The notes under the pieces are model-generated. The model was not told the DNA's origin. It searched no databases and saw only the letters and a program-made list of their open reading frames with translations. 64,000 bases of DNA from Ga0077555 sp046154645. Its GTDB lineage: Bacteria; Pseudomonadota; Alphaproteobacteria; Rhizobiales; Hyphomicrobiaceae. The translations under genes were made by a program, and so were the position numbers. The DNA is taken from NCBI GenBank assembly GCA_046154645.1, contig JBJXDZ010000029.1, positions 1 through 64,000 on the forward strand. The letters run 5' to 3'. Shown here piece after piece: positions 27,401-34,092 of the stretch; within the stretch, counting starts at the first letter, position 1, and every line of letters starts with the position of its first letter.

Positions 27401-27783
27401 CCGCCGCCGTTTAAAGTGTCCGTGCCGCTGAGCAACTCAGCGGCGACGCCTTGGAGGTCACTCTCCGCGAGGTGAGACTGGAACGCGGTTGCCAGATAAC
27501 CGGTGCCACCGGAGATCGTTTCGTAGATTGTCGTTCCGCCCGCATTGGTGCGCTGGGCCGCCGTGATTGTCCCGCCGGTGAGGGTAAAGACGCTGCCAAC
27601 AGTCGTGAATGTGAAGTCATTCCCAGCACTGATCAGACGCGTCTCGCTGCCGTCGGAATTCAAGTAGACGATGAGGGATGATGACGCGCTTATGTATGAT
27701 GCCGCGTTGGTGTGGACAATGTCACGCGTGAACCAGAAACCCGTTGGTGAACCTGCGAGTCCGTTATGAGTATACGTTGCCAT
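24460..27783 (-). CDS. Giant RTX repeat protein with shared C-terminal repeat module
   Basis: Predicted secreted calcium-binding protein, 1107 residues, starting MATYTHNGLAGSPTGFWFT. The SD GGAGGG lies 4 nt before the ATG. Residues about 130-700 hold around six degenerate repeats of about 100 residues. Each combines a G-G-x-G-x-D-type turn (EFEGLGGVDTITGNGNTRI), a strand like VTVDLG, GTDTFxGVxxVRGS and FxDTFTATG. A short run of classic RTX nonapeptides follows (DDTLNGGDNDDILIG ... GNDTLIGG). The last 302 residues, from DDLANVLGGADTD, are the tandem repeat module shared with the next three genes. There is no signal peptide; the C-terminal end TDHYFV suits type I secretion. No enzymatic domain is recognised. 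It may act as an adhesin or surface-layer-like protein. Confidence 0.8.
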   Translation of the reverse strand: MATYTHNGLAGSPTGFWFTRDIVHTNAASYISASSSLIVYLNSDGSETRLISAGNDFTFTTVGSVFTLTGGTITAAQRTNAGGTTIYETISGGTGYLATAFQSHLAESDLQGVAAELLSGTDTLNGGGLNDFFRAFGDNDIINGGGGFDTVSYQHASMVGPVTITVGTSNVAGAATVSTGLATAASPTIGTDTLDSIEQFVGTSAGDSFTAFRNFLAGNVASLSSFNEFEGLGGVDTITGNGNTRIAFGNSFTAGPGATVVWTSGTNNGSGTSTGTGIGTDTFSGVSAVRGSNFVDTFTATGASTAFYTTSFFGFVFDGRGGNDIITGGGTNKRYDGNLARYDNETSNITATIGTSNTVGAPTTAAGSVTGTSPGTDTLSFVESIRGTNNATGDVYTAFADFRGLFGAFNQFEGMAGNDSITGNNQTRVGFSQSTGAVSVTWTPTVGNVFTGAGQAVGNTSVGTDTFTGVNSVRGSGFADTFTATGAHGDFTFNGAGGDDIINGGTFSIGTLGMVDFDTAQYTGASAGITVSLGAASTVAGNASVGTDTLVHVEKIRGSHFNDSYTATLLFAASYGLLNVFDPGGGDDTITGNGSTRLDYNSALAGVTVDLGLGTAQSTVGVTADIGVDNFTGVNAVEGSDFGDVLIGSNGALAEQFTGEAGADTINGGGGVRDQVRYRTSIAGVLVDLSTGQANDGYGFTDTLSGIEDASGSEFNDTITGDGNANYLVGQDGDDTLNGGDNDDILIGDDTNINFYGGVFGVSSEVDDGNDTLNGGNGNDTLIGGLGVDKMNGGAGNDIVYWDAGDDLANVLGGADTDALWVIDLPTPLTFDLAAHEFESAHVVRNDLTNTQAWSNIAEDYTPAWQLSQQRTTNDNATSSLIVYDVAGANPWSSVTSNFDTAGQTTSTLFSSDDGTAYGSVYDATGTQAYNYYISYQDNQGRQTGTYTLNDNGTATSVINDAAGAQSFTYSLNNLDALGNITSSFTQEDSGVAYGTSYDVANAFTHAFSSNFTNTGGQIITVQTRYDDGTLISVSYDPTSLAAPNGTQTWSTLTDYIDAQGRQTAQGAVYDNGTSIAAYFDYLNVQPWTYEAFVFNALGQQTDHYFV
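24497..24627. repeat. 131-bp direct repeat, copy A (3' end of RTX gene)
   Basis: Part of the coding end of the giant RTX gene. Aligned by eye, 126 of 131 bases equal copy B (28201-28331). Copy D is at 34130-34260 and a diverged copy C is at 30626-30756. Confidence 0.85.
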
Positions 27784-28163
27784 AGAACCCTCCGCCGGAT
27801 GATCAAAACGATTGGGAAATCCTCACGTTAATTGTAGACGCTAACATGCAGCGACGCAGTTGAACAAGCGTCACATGGACAACCTATGCACGCACGATTT
27901 GCCAGGACTAACGACCAACCCTTGCCCGCCACGATTGGCCGGCATCAAGGACTTCTTCGATAGGAAAATCCGCTAGCCGATCAAAGCGTGCGGCGCGATT
28001 CCAACCTCGGTTGCGACAACGGGCTTGTAGCCGAGTGATCGCAGGGAAACCGATCACGGCGGATTGCTGGCCATCCGCCAAGGTCACACGCAGCAAAAAG
28101 CCCGCGCCGTTGCCGGTGCAGGCTGCAAGTCGAACACGGCTCAAGCCTTCGCTTGGACCAGCT
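27784..28163. other. Gap between the giant RTX gene and metalloprotease 1
   Basis: This 380-bp stretch should carry the promoter of the giant RTX gene near 27800-27900, where the sequence is locally AT-richer. The rest holds a possible small minus-strand reading frame, listed separately. I see no clear -35/-10 pair or terminator. Confidence 0.4.
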
Positions 28164-28192
28164 TCAAACGAAATAGTGATCGGTCTGTACAC
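27908..28192 (-). CDS. Possible small hypothetical protein overlapping the metalloprotease 3' end
   Basis: A 94-residue frame opens at a GTG (28190-28192) inside the last codons of the upstream metalloprotease gene, in a different frame, and ends at 27908. The translation (VYRPITISFEAGPSEGLSRV ... RVTLADGQQSAVIGFPAITRL ... IEEVLDAGQSW) has ordinary amino-acid composition and a plausible soluble-domain look, but I recognise no family. The 28-bp overlap could allow re-initiation. No Shine-Dalgarno was checked convincingly, and it may be chance. Confidence 0.3.
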   Translation of the reverse strand: MYRPITISFEAGPSEGLSRVRLAACTGNGAGFLLRVTLADGQQSAVIGFPAITRLQARCRNRGWNRAARFDRLADFPIEEVLDAGQSWRARVGR

Positions 28193-30377
28193 CAGCCGCG
28201 TTGAACACGAAGGCCTCGTAGGTCCACGGCTGGACGTTCAGATGGTCGAAGTAGGCGGCGATGCTGGTGCCGTTGTCGTACACCGCGCCCTGTGCGGTCT
28301 GGCGGCCTTGGGCGTCGATGTAGTCGGTCAGCGTGGTCCAGGTTTGGGTGTTGCCGACGTCGTAGCTGATCGACGTCATGCTGCCATCGTCGTAGCGTGT
28401 CTGCACAGTCGTGATCTGACCGCGCGCGTTGGTGAAGCTGGACGAAGAGGTCCAGTCGTACTGGGCTGCCACGTCGAAGGTTGTGCCGTAGCTGGTGCCA
28501 TTGTCTTGCTGGAAGAAGATGCTGGTCTGACGGTTCGCGCTGTCCAGGTAGTTGACATAGTATGTATACGTCTGCGCAATCGCCGAATCGAGCACGGTCC
28601 CGTAGGATGAGCCATCGTCATTGAACACGTAGTTGCCACTGACGGCACCTTGAGTGTTGTTGTACTCGACCGAAAACTGCCAGATTTGCGCATTGAGCAC
28701 GTCCGCCCGCATCAGCCAGCCCGAACCGTCGTCGTAGGTGCCGCGCTCGGTGGAGATCTGCCAATTGCCGACGAAGTCGCTGACGATCTGCGACCAGACC
28801 TCGGTGCCGCCAACGTCCGTGCGCACAACGTGCGCCGCCTCAAATTGGTGTGCTGCCAGATTGAACGTCACGGGGGCGTCGCCGTCGACCCACAGCGTAT
28901 CAGTGCCGGCGCCGCCGAGCACGTTGGCCAGATCGTCGCCCGCATCCCAATAGATGGTGTCGTCGCCATCGCCGCCGAACAAGCGATCGATGCCGGCATC
29001 GCCTTTCATCGTGTCGTTGCCGGCACCGCCATTGACGACGTCGTCGCCGTTGCCGCCGAACAGATAGTCGTTGTTGGCGTCGCCATTGACCGTATCGACG
29101 TCGTCGCCGCCATAAATGGCGTCGGCGCCGAAGCCGCCATTGAGCGTGTCGAGCCCGACGCCACCTTCGAGACGATCGTCGCCGTGGCCGCCATTGAGGA
29201 TGTCGTTGCCTTCGAGACCACGCAATGTGTCGTTGCCCGTATTGCCCGACAGCACATTGTTGGCGATGTTGCCGAGAATGACGTCGTTGCCGCCGCCTCC
29301 GGTGGCGTTCTCGATCAGCGAGCGCACATCGCCCTGATACTGGAGCGCATTGAAGACGTTGCCACGCGCCACCTGGCTGCCGTCATAGTGCAGCAGCGCG
29401 AGCTGCTCGGTCGACAGCGTCGACCAGCCGCCCGGTGCGAGGTCGACCATGAGATTCGTGTTGTAGCTTGACAGGTCATAGGTGTCGGTGCCGCCACCAT
29501 CCCAAACCGTCAGGAAGATCCTGTTGGCTCCGGGCGCCATCTGGGCAACGCCGTTGATGAACATCTGCCCGGTGGTCTGGCTCCAGGTGTAGGTGGAGTT
29601 GGTGCTGTTGGTATTGAAGTTGGCGCCGTACATGTGCTGCAGCGCGGCAATGTCATACATCATCAGCGATTGCGCGTAACCGAAGTCTTCATTCGTCGTG
29701 CCCGTGTCGGGCCCGCCGACGTAGCTGCGGTACGTCATCACGGAGAATTCGGACGAATCACGCTCGGACTCCATGGGACCGGTACCGAAGCCGCCGCCCT
29801 GATGGCCGTGCGTCAGGCCCATGGAGTGACCAAGCTCATGCAGAATGGTGTACCACGCGTAGTTGCCGCGGACGGGCGCAGCGTACCAGTTGTTGTTGTA
29901 CGAAAACCAGACGTCGCCACCGACGAGTTGATCCCACGGCCCGTAGGCCCAGGCGGTCGGTGATGGCGAATCCGAAAAGGCGAGGCTGATGTCGGAGCGA
30001 ACCGTGGGGCCGACCTCCGTGAAGGTCATATTGATGTAGCGTGGGAACTCGGTGGCCAGGATGTTGCGAACCGCGTTCTGCACCTGGGCCGGTGCAGCGC
30101 TGAAGTTGTGCTGCTGTTCGAGGACATCCGAGTAGTCGAAGCCATAGTAGCCTGGCGTCGCCGGAAAGTTGAAGGTGAGGGCATGGCCCGACCACACCGT
30201 GCCGTCGATGAGCGCATCCGTGTTGATGTCACCGGACGGGCCGACGCCGACGATTCCGGCCCGTTGCGGCGTGATCCCGGAGGACGGTGTGGGATTGGTC
30301 GCAGTGCCGATTTCGCCAGCCGCAGCCTGGCTTGACTGCAGCTCAAGATTGCCGTCCACGAATACAGTGCTCAACAT
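28164..30377 (-). CDS. Serralysin-like M10 metalloprotease 1, RTX, with shared C-terminal module
   Basis: Secreted zinc protease. Numbered from an upstream ATG at 30389, residues 60-260 are the M10 catalytic domain with zinc motif HELGHSMGLTH (184-194) and Met-turn SVMTY (216-220). Residues 300-365 are the M10 C-terminal linker, and 366-482 are about twelve RTX nonapeptides (GGxGxDxLxGGxGDD). Residues 484-741 are the shared repeat module ending TDHYFV. I prefer the ATG at 30375-30377 (MLSTVFVDG) because GGTGGA lies just before it; the ATG at 30389 has no SD. It has no signal peptide, as expected for type I export. No serralysin inhibitor or transporter gene is adjacent. Likely role is extracellular protein degradation. 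Confidence 0.87.
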   Translation of the reverse strand: MLSTVFVDGNLELQSSQAAAGEIGTATNPTPSSGITPQRAGIVGVGPSGDINTDALIDGTVWSGHALTFNFPATPGYYGFDYSDVLEQQHNFSAAPAQVQNAVRNILATEFPRYINMTFTEVGPTVRSDISLAFSDSPSPTAWAYGPWDQLVGGDVWFSYNNNWYAAPVRGNYAWYTILHELGHSMGLTHGHQGGGFGTGPMESERDSSEFSVMTYRSYVGGPDTGTTNEDFGYAQSLMMYDIAALQHMYGANFNTNSTNSTYTWSQTTGQMFINGVAQMAPGANRIFLTVWDGGGTDTYDLSSYNTNLMVDLAPGGWSTLSTEQLALLHYDGSQVARGNVFNALQYQGDVRSLIENATGGGGNDVILGNIANNVLSGNTGNDTLRGLEGNDILNGGHGDDRLEGGVGLDTLNGGFGADAIYGGDDVDTVNGDANNDYLFGGNGDDVVNGGAGNDTMKGDAGIDRLFGGDGDDTIYWDAGDDLANVLGGAGTDTLWVDGDAPVTFNLAAHQFEAAHVVRTDVGGTEVWSQIVSDFVGNWQISTERGTYDDGSGWLMRADVLNAQIWQFSVEYNNTQGAVSGNYVFNDDGSSYGTVLDSAIAQTYTYYVNYLDSANRQTSIFFQQDNGTSYGTTFDVAAQYDWTSSSSFTNARGQITTVQTRYDDGSMTSISYDVGNTQTWTTLTDYIDAQGRQTAQGAVYDNGTSIAAYFDHLNVQPWTYEAFVFNAAGVQTDHYFV
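28201..28331. repeat. 131-bp direct repeat, copy B
   Basis: 3' coding end of metalloprotease 1. It differs from copy A at five positions by eye and is also close to copy D (34130-34260). All copies are in the same orientation. Confidence 0.85.
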
Positions 30378-30588
30378 CTGTCCACCCATGCTTGTTCGGC
30401 CATGTGGCGCCCGCGGGGTTGCCGCATGCAGTGGACCGACAATGCCATGGGTATGGTGAAGAATGAGCTAAGCTATATATATTAGCATCTGCAAATCGAT
30501 AAAGGTTTTCAGAAAACCCCTTACGCAAGATAAAATAAAGAGCTGTGAATTTTTTGTAATTGCAGGCTATTGGGAAACGCAGTGGCGC
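30378..30588. promoter_or_regulatory. AT-rich upstream region of metalloprotease 1
   Basis: This 211-bp gap is clearly AT-richer than its surroundings, with CTATATATATTAG at about 30472-30484 and A-rich tracts near 30530-30560. A hairpin GGTTTT-CAG-AAAACC lies at 30504-30518. It must hold the promoter of metalloprotease 1 and the terminator of the transglutaminase-like RTX gene. Exact promoter elements are not assigned. Confidence 0.4.
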
Positions 30589-33500
30589 TCAGCCGAAGCT
30601 GTGACCGATCTGCTGTCCGGCGGCATCGAACTCGAACGTCTCGTAGTTCCATGGCTGCACGTTGTCGACGTCGAAATAGGTGGCAATGCTTTGCCCGTCG
30701 TCATAGACGGCGCCCTGGGCTGTTTGACGCCCCAGCACGTCGATGAAGTCCGTCAGCGTCGCCCAGCTGTACTGGTCGTTCGGATCGTAGCTGACCGAGA
30801 TCAAGCTTCCGTCGTCATAGCGAGTCTGCGCGCTGACCAGTTCGGAGTCCTCGTTGTAACTCACGGCCGATGAAGCCCAGAGGTGTTGCAGGGCGGCGTC
30901 GAATGAAACGCCATAGCTCGAACCGTCATCGTTCACAAACTGAATGGCGATGTGTCGGTTCTGGGCGTCGAGGTGATTGACGTAATAGGCGACGCTTTGA
31001 ATGTCATCGGCATCGAGCACGATACCATAGGATGTGGCATCGTCGGCCACGACGTAGTTTCCCGTAACCTGCCCGTCACTATCGAAATACTCGACGGAGT
31101 AGTCCCAAGTCTCGGCATGATCATGCTCGTAACGTGTGAGCCAGCTGGCGCCAGATACATAAGTGCCGTGCTGCGTGGCCATGACCCACCCCGGCAGATA
31201 GTTGTCGACAATGCCGGTCCAAGCGTCCGTCGCGCTGACATCACCGTGGACGACGCGCGCGGCTTCGAACCCGTGCGCTGCCAAGTCGAAGGCGACGGGT
31301 GCCACATCCGCCACCAGCAGCACATCATGTCCGTCGCCACCGCGCAGTTGATCCAAGTCATCGGCCGCATCCCAGACCACGGTGTCGTTGCCTTCGCCAC
31401 CGAGAAGGCGATCGCGCCCAGCACCTCCGTCCAGGAAATCATTGCCGGCGCCCCCGTCGATATGATTGTCGGCGCTGCTGCCCGTCAATGTGTCATTGCC
31501 GCTGCTGCCGATGAGCTGCTCATTGCTGAGATAGGGATTGACCATCATGGCGTAGGTCAGATCGACGTGCTGGCGGTAGTCGCCGAGGCCGATATCGACA
31601 AGCCCTGAGAAATCGACGTCGGCGACCTGGATCGGATTCTCGGGCGAGATGAAATCGGACAGCTCGATCGAAGTCCCGAGGGCATACACCTCCATGGTCT
31701 TGCCGCCGTAGACATAAAGCGCCGGCTCGACGGTGACACCAGGCTCGATCGAAACGATGACGCCCTTGTAGTGCAAGTCCTGATCCGTGGCGTAGACGTT
31801 GAACCACTGCTGGCCAATGACCAGCGTGGCCACCGGACTGCCGTCTGCTGGCCGGGTCGGGGTGTCGGTGCGATAGGCGATCGGGAACCACAGGAACTGT
31901 TGCACGTCGGTGGTGTTGGTATAGCGCTCGGTCGAATGCAACTCGCTGTAGGTGCCATCCGGGTTGTGAATGACAATGCCGGCCCCCGCATCGTATGTCG
32001 CGCCGCGCGAGACCGCCCACTTGCCGATCCACTCTTGCTCGGCGCCGCGTTCGAAGCCCGGCATCGCGACGCTCCAGCTTGGCGCCGCTGCATACACGCG
32101 CAAGGCTTCGCGCGCGGCATCGAAGTCGAAGGCGCCTGGCGTGCGCGCGGTGAGATCGATGCTGGTGACGAGGTAAGGCGTCTCGATGGTCTCGACGTCC
32201 GGGCTGGTTGGCAGCTGCGATCGGGTCACCACGAGTTCGTTGAGGGGGAAGGGATTGATTTCCGGCGGAAATTCGAGTGGTGATGCATTGACGGTGTCGT
32301 TGCCGGCAAGGCCTGTGGGCACTGTGTTCGCGTCGCCTGCCAGATTGAACCGCAGATCCATCACCTCGCGCAGCACGCCGATGCCGGAGAGATCCACATC
32401 GATCGCCAGGGCTGGGTTCTCAGCCGAGAGAATGCCGGCGACGTCCAACTCGGTGCCCAGCGCCAGCAGTTGCAGGCTGCGTCCCGGCGACAGATCTAGG
32501 CTCAGGTTGACGGTGGCGCCGGCCGGAACCGTGACCACCAGATCCCTGTAGTGCAATGCCATGTCGGCCGCAGTGATCTCGATGCTCTGGTTGCCCACGT
32601 GAAGGATGGCCAAGGGCCCGGCCGCTGCATCACCGGTCGCAATCGGCGTATCCGTCCGGAATGCCAACGGGAGCCACAACGACACGGCCGTGCTCGCAGC
32701 GTTCGTGAACGTCTGGTTGAGGGTCAGCCGCGCCGCGCCCGTCGTGCCGTCTTGGATGATGGCCCCGCGACTGGCCTCGAACAGGGAGCCACGGACCAGC
32801 GTCCATTGCTCGGTCCAATCCTGCGCGATACCGGGCGTGAAGCTGGACAGGGCAACCGTTCCCGTCGGCGCCACGGGGTAAAGCTTGACGCTGTCGTAGG
32901 CCATGGCGGGGTAGTAGGTCGTGACGTCGATATCGCCAGGCTTCTGCTGCAGCTTGACGTCCGTAATCAGGTGCGACGTCTCGATGTGCTCGAAACCGGT
33001 TCCCGATGGTGGCAGGCTGCGCGTGACGGTGACACCGGTCATCCCGTCCGGCACGCTGACGTCAAGCGGTGCCAGGGCGCCGATGCCGTACAAGTCGCTG
33101 AGCGTGGATTCGGCGCGCTGCAGTGTTGCGCGCTCGTTGGCGGCCAGCGTCAGCGCGGTAGGGCTCCAATGACTATTGGTGTAAATCGGATCCGTCGGTG
33201 CTGGGGCCAAGACCACGGCGCCCCGGTCGCCATAGTAGTCGCGGATCGGTTGCGCCACATCGAGCCAGATCTGGGTCGGATCGCCGTTGCGCAAGGCCTC
33301 TTGCAGCTCCACCAGCGTGTAGAAGGGGTGCTCGCCTTCGGGACGAGTGCTATCGATCAGGTTGTTGGCGCCGCGCCGGCCATAGGTTTCGACGATGTGC
33401 CAGCCGTCACCGAGATCGATCTCGGTGATCACGTGACCGGCCGTGCTGTAGCGGTAACGGAACTCCGCGCCGAAGGTGAAGCTCAAGTAGGCGGCCCCGA

Positions 33501-33744
33501 TACCATTCAGCAGACCGCAATTTCCAAATGGACCTGAATTGTAGAAGTAGGCAGCGTTGCCGAGGGCTGAATCCTCGATGCCCCCGAACACCGGACTGTT
33601 GGCCGGCTGGCTGGTCACCAGGAGGTTGCGGAACGACTGCAGAATGTTGTCGGAGGCATAGCTGATCGAATTGCCGAAATCGAGCTGCACGCCCCCCGAA
33701 AACGCCAGTCCAGACGGATCATGACTAATGGATTCAACGGTCAC
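30589..33744 (-). CDS. Transglutaminase-like RTX protein with duplicated unknown domain
   Basis: The proposed start is GTG 33742-33744, with GGAG nine bases upstream (CTCC at 33754-33757), giving 1051 residues; open frame extends to 34023 with an unlikely Cys-rich leader. Residues about 50-175 resemble a transglutaminase-like/papain-fold core: Cys76 in FGNCGLLNG, His104 in AGHVITEI, then GWHIVETYG where Glu lies at the usual Asp place. Two copies of an unrecognised about 215-residue domain follow at about 239-455 and 505-714; both contain VTRS, IET, LVTS/LITD, FTNAAS/YTNTTD, PLAFRTDTP/PIAYRTDTP and ENPxxxxDVDxSG. A short RTX block (about 745-800) and the shared C-terminal module end the protein (GHSFG). 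Substrate and enzyme action are unknown. Confidence 0.75.
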   Translation of the reverse strand: MTVESISHDPSGLAFSGGVQLDFGNSISYASDNILQSFRNLLVTSQPANSPVFGGIEDSALGNAAYFYNSGPFGNCGLLNGIGAAYLSFTFGAEFRYRYSTAGHVITEIDLGDGWHIVETYGRRGANNLIDSTRPEGEHPFYTLVELQEALRNGDPTQIWLDVAQPIRDYYGDRGAVVLAPAPTDPIYTNSHWSPTALTLAANERATLQRAESTLSDLYGIGALAPLDVSVPDGMTGVTVTRSLPPSGTGFEHIETSHLITDVKLQQKPGDIDVTTYYPAMAYDSVKLYPVAPTGTVALSSFTPGIAQDWTEQWTLVRGSLFEASRGAIIQDGTTGAARLTLNQTFTNAASTAVSLWLPLAFRTDTPIATGDAAAGPLAILHVGNQSIEITAADMALHYRDLVVTVPAGATVNLSLDLSPGRSLQLLALGTELDVAGILSAENPALAIDVDLSGIGVLREVMDLRFNLAGDANTVPTGLAGNDTVNASPLEFPPEINPFPLNELVVTRSQLPTSPDVETIETPYLVTSIDLTARTPGAFDFDAAREALRVYAAAPSWSVAMPGFERGAEQEWIGKWAVSRGATYDAGAGIVIHNPDGTYSELHSTERYTNTTDVQQFLWFPIAYRTDTPTRPADGSPVATLVIGQQWFNVYATDQDLHYKGVIVSIEPGVTVEPALYVYGGKTMEVYALGTSIELSDFISPENPIQVADVDFSGLVDIGLGDYRQHVDLTYAMMVNPYLSNEQLIGSSGNDTLTGSSADNHIDGGAGNDFLDGGAGRDRLLGGEGNDTVVWDAADDLDQLRGGDGHDVLLVADVAPVAFDLAAHGFEAARVVHGDVSATDAWTGIVDNYLPGWVMATQHGTYVSGASWLTRYEHDHAETWDYSVEYFDSDGQVTGNYVVADDATSYGIVLDADDIQSVAYYVNHLDAQNRHIAIQFVNDDGSSYGVSFDAALQHLWASSAVSYNEDSELVSAQTRYDDGSLISVSYDPNDQYSWATLTDFIDVLGRQTAQGAVYDDGQSIATYFDVDNVQPWNYETFEFDAAGQQIGHSFG
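30626..30756. repeat. Diverged 131-bp repeat, copy C
   Basis: Same length and frame as copies A, B and D but with many substitutions, in the 3' end of the transglutaminase-like RTX gene. The protein motif is retained (YIDAQGRQT becomes FIDVLGRQT). Confidence 0.75.
31603..33030. repeat. Internal duplication encoding two unknown domains
   Basis: Two protein-level repeats lie in the transglutaminase-like RTX gene, encoded at 33030-32380 and 32232-31603 (minus strand). The similarity is clear in protein but not in DNA, so the duplication is old. Shared anchors are given under the gene entry. Confidence 0.75.
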
Positions 33745-34092
33745 TGACAGCTTCTCCGAGGTGCATCCCCGCGCACCAAGCGGTGCATCAGCGGATATCC
33801 ACAACATGACGAGGACGCAAGTGATTACACCGTGCCCGATCGAACGTGACCGCTTGAACGCTACAAACTTGCAACAGCTCGCGGGGCAAGCGACGCAAAG
33901 CCCGGGGCAACTTGCTGCTCCCGGCAGGACACACGCGGACGCGACGGAACCCAATTGCGGCAATTTGCGACAATTGATGAAAATCGCAGCGCTTCGAGCA
34001 TCGCGATCAATGACGCAAACCACTGGGGCTTACGGCGCATTCATGGCGCCACGACAACCCACACGCGACACGCAAGACCGCAACTGCCGCGA
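33745..34092. other. 348-bp gap upstream of the transglutaminase-like RTX gene
   Basis: Contains the likely SD (33754-33757) and promoter of the downstream gene and the end of the second metalloprotease transcript. The minus-strand frame stays open here to 34023 but encodes a Cys-rich, RTX-untypical sequence, which I regard as non-coding. No other gene is seen. Confidence 0.4.

Noticed and set aside
33745..34023. N-terminal extension of the transglutaminase-like RTX protein
   Set aside because: The added residues are Cys-rich and unlike an RTX N-terminus; the GTG at 33744 has a well-spaced SD. A signal-like stretch near 33810 was considered but is not expected in a type I substrate.
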